From: Saprospiraceae bacterium
Lineage (GTDB): Bacteria; Bacteroidota; Bacteroidia; Chitinophagales; Saprospiraceae
DNA length: 6,297 nt
Assembly: GCA_020437045.1 (NCBI GenBank)
Contig: JAGQWV010000050.1
Coordinates: 1 to 6,297 of the forward strand
Direction: 5' to 3'
Below the pieces are notes generated by a model. The model had not been told where the DNA came from. It saw nothing but the letters and a program-made list of their open reading frames with translations, and searched no databases. Both the position numbers and the translations under genes were made by a program. This document shows, one piece after another, positions 5,738 through 6,297 of the stretch (position 1 is its first letter; every line of letters begins with the position of its first letter).

Positions 5738-6297
5738 CTATTTGATTTCGATCACCTGCTCTTCGCTAAAAACTTCAATAAATAATGGATACTCGTCACC
5801 GAGTTTATTATATACCGCGGTCTTGTCATCCATGCGATGTTTGGTCACTAACACCTTCAATCGATATTGCCCGGGGTCATGAGGCATCATGGTGATCGAA
5901 AAAACCCTTGATTCCTTCGGATTCAGATTATTGTCACTCAATTTTCTGGCTTCCGGATACCACTCCCAGGTTTCTCCTATTCTAAAGGTTTCCTGTTGAA
6001 TGATGGTATCGTTGGCGATATCCGTCCATTGGAGTTCTATCAGATAAAACCGTTCGGGATCCCCGGTAGGAAGTCGATGTCCTGCTTCCTCATTGACCAA
6101 TTTAATCTCATAAGTAATGCTGTCATCAGCTCCATATTGTTTTTGCAATTGATCTGGATAAAAGGCCATACCGGAAAGTCCTTTAGTCTCGATTCCGGCT
6201 CTTTTGGGAATACCTGAGCCGGGAAACCAATGTCGGTGCGCCATTCGATTTGGCATACCCTGCATCAACGGACGGCTGATCGTGTCCATATGACAGG
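5738..6297 (-). CDS. Multiheme c-type cytochrome-like protein, C-terminal part, 5' end outside window
   Basis: This is the last 185 residues of a larger, probably exported protein. The frame stays open to the window edge: the ATG at 6287-6289 is preceded in frame by CAT and TGT, so the visible protein begins Cys-His-Met. A Cys-His at that place followed by about 18 residues to a His-rich MAHRHWFPG stretch resembles the last CxxCH heme site of multiheme cytochromes, with H20 or H22 as a possible axial ligand. The first Cys of CxxCH lies outside, so the motif is inferred. A beta-rich C-terminal domain follows, with N68 and AGHRLPTGDPER (71-82), a pattern I associate with cytochrome c554-type proteins. 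Likely role: periplasmic or surface electron transfer. The gene would be transcribed toward the sulfatase but is separated from it by 221 bp. Partner and electron acceptor are unknown. Confidence is good for a real gene, moderate for the heme assignment. Confidence 0.72.
   Translation of the reverse strand, partial: CHMDTISRPLMQGMPNRMAHRHWFPGSGIPKRAGIETKGLSGMAFYPDQLQKQYGADDSITYEIKLVNEEAGHRLPTGDPERFYLIELQWTDIANDTIIQQETFRIGETWEWYPEARKLSDNNLNPKESRVFSITMMPHDPGQYRLKVLVTKHRMDDKTAVYNKLGDEYPLFIEVFSEEQVIEIK

Noticed and set aside
5649..5882. Plus-strand 77-codon frame across the cytochrome 3' end
   Set aside because: It overlaps the conserved cytochrome tail on the other strand, and its hydrophobic content comes from AT-rich non-coding DNA.
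1..6297. Mobile elements, CRISPR arrays, tRNA or rRNA genes, phage genes
   Set aside because: No transposase or integrase motifs, terminal repeats, direct-repeat arrays or RNA-gene signatures were seen on either strand.

Overview
The window looks like chromosomal DNA of a member of the Bacteroidota, possibly the Saprospiria/Cytophagia side. The reasons are AT-rich sequence, start codons preceded by A/T-rich stretches with no Shine-Dalgarno motif, candidate promoter elements resembling the TTTG / TAnnTTTG consensus of that phylum, and a gene set common there (SSS-family symporter, secreted formylglycine sulfatase, multiheme cytochrome). The phylum call is inference from style and family content; no marker gene is present.

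Layout: (1) 1-811, plus strand: the C-terminal part of a sodium:solute symporter, entering from the left edge. (2) 840-2746, minus strand: a tail-to-tail neighbour made of two genes transcribed right to left, first an aminoglycoside-phosphotransferase-fold (APH) kinase-like protein, then 11 bp later a HAD-IIA phosphatase-like protein. They look like one transcription unit. (3) 2747-3063: a non-coding stretch of about 317 bp with a small perfect inverted repeat that overlaps a promoter-like box. (4) 3064-3990, minus: a divergent homocysteine S-methyltransferase-family protein with an intact zinc site but an altered N-terminal substrate motif. (5) 4065-5516, minus: a secreted sulfatase with a complete active site, 74 bp upstream of the methyltransferase and possibly co-transcribed with it. 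(6) 5517-5737: a non-coding stretch with two inverted repeats and a candidate sulfatase promoter. (7) 5738-6297, minus: the C-terminal end of what looks like a multiheme c-type cytochrome, running off the right edge immediately after a Cys-His pair.

How the genes may work together: the sulfatase would remove sulfate esters from an external substrate in the periplasm or outside the cell, and a symporter of the SSS type could import small solutes, but the two are far apart and on opposite strands, so no shared pathway is shown. The kinase-like/phosphatase-like pair is the most suggestive module: two enzyme folds of opposite chemistry, adjacent and co-oriented, each with an altered residue next to the catalytic Asp. 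Nothing in the window is a mobile element, CRISPR array, tRNA or rRNA. Most of it reads as ordinary metabolic chromosome; the divergent active sites and the intergenic inverted repeats are what deserve a second look.
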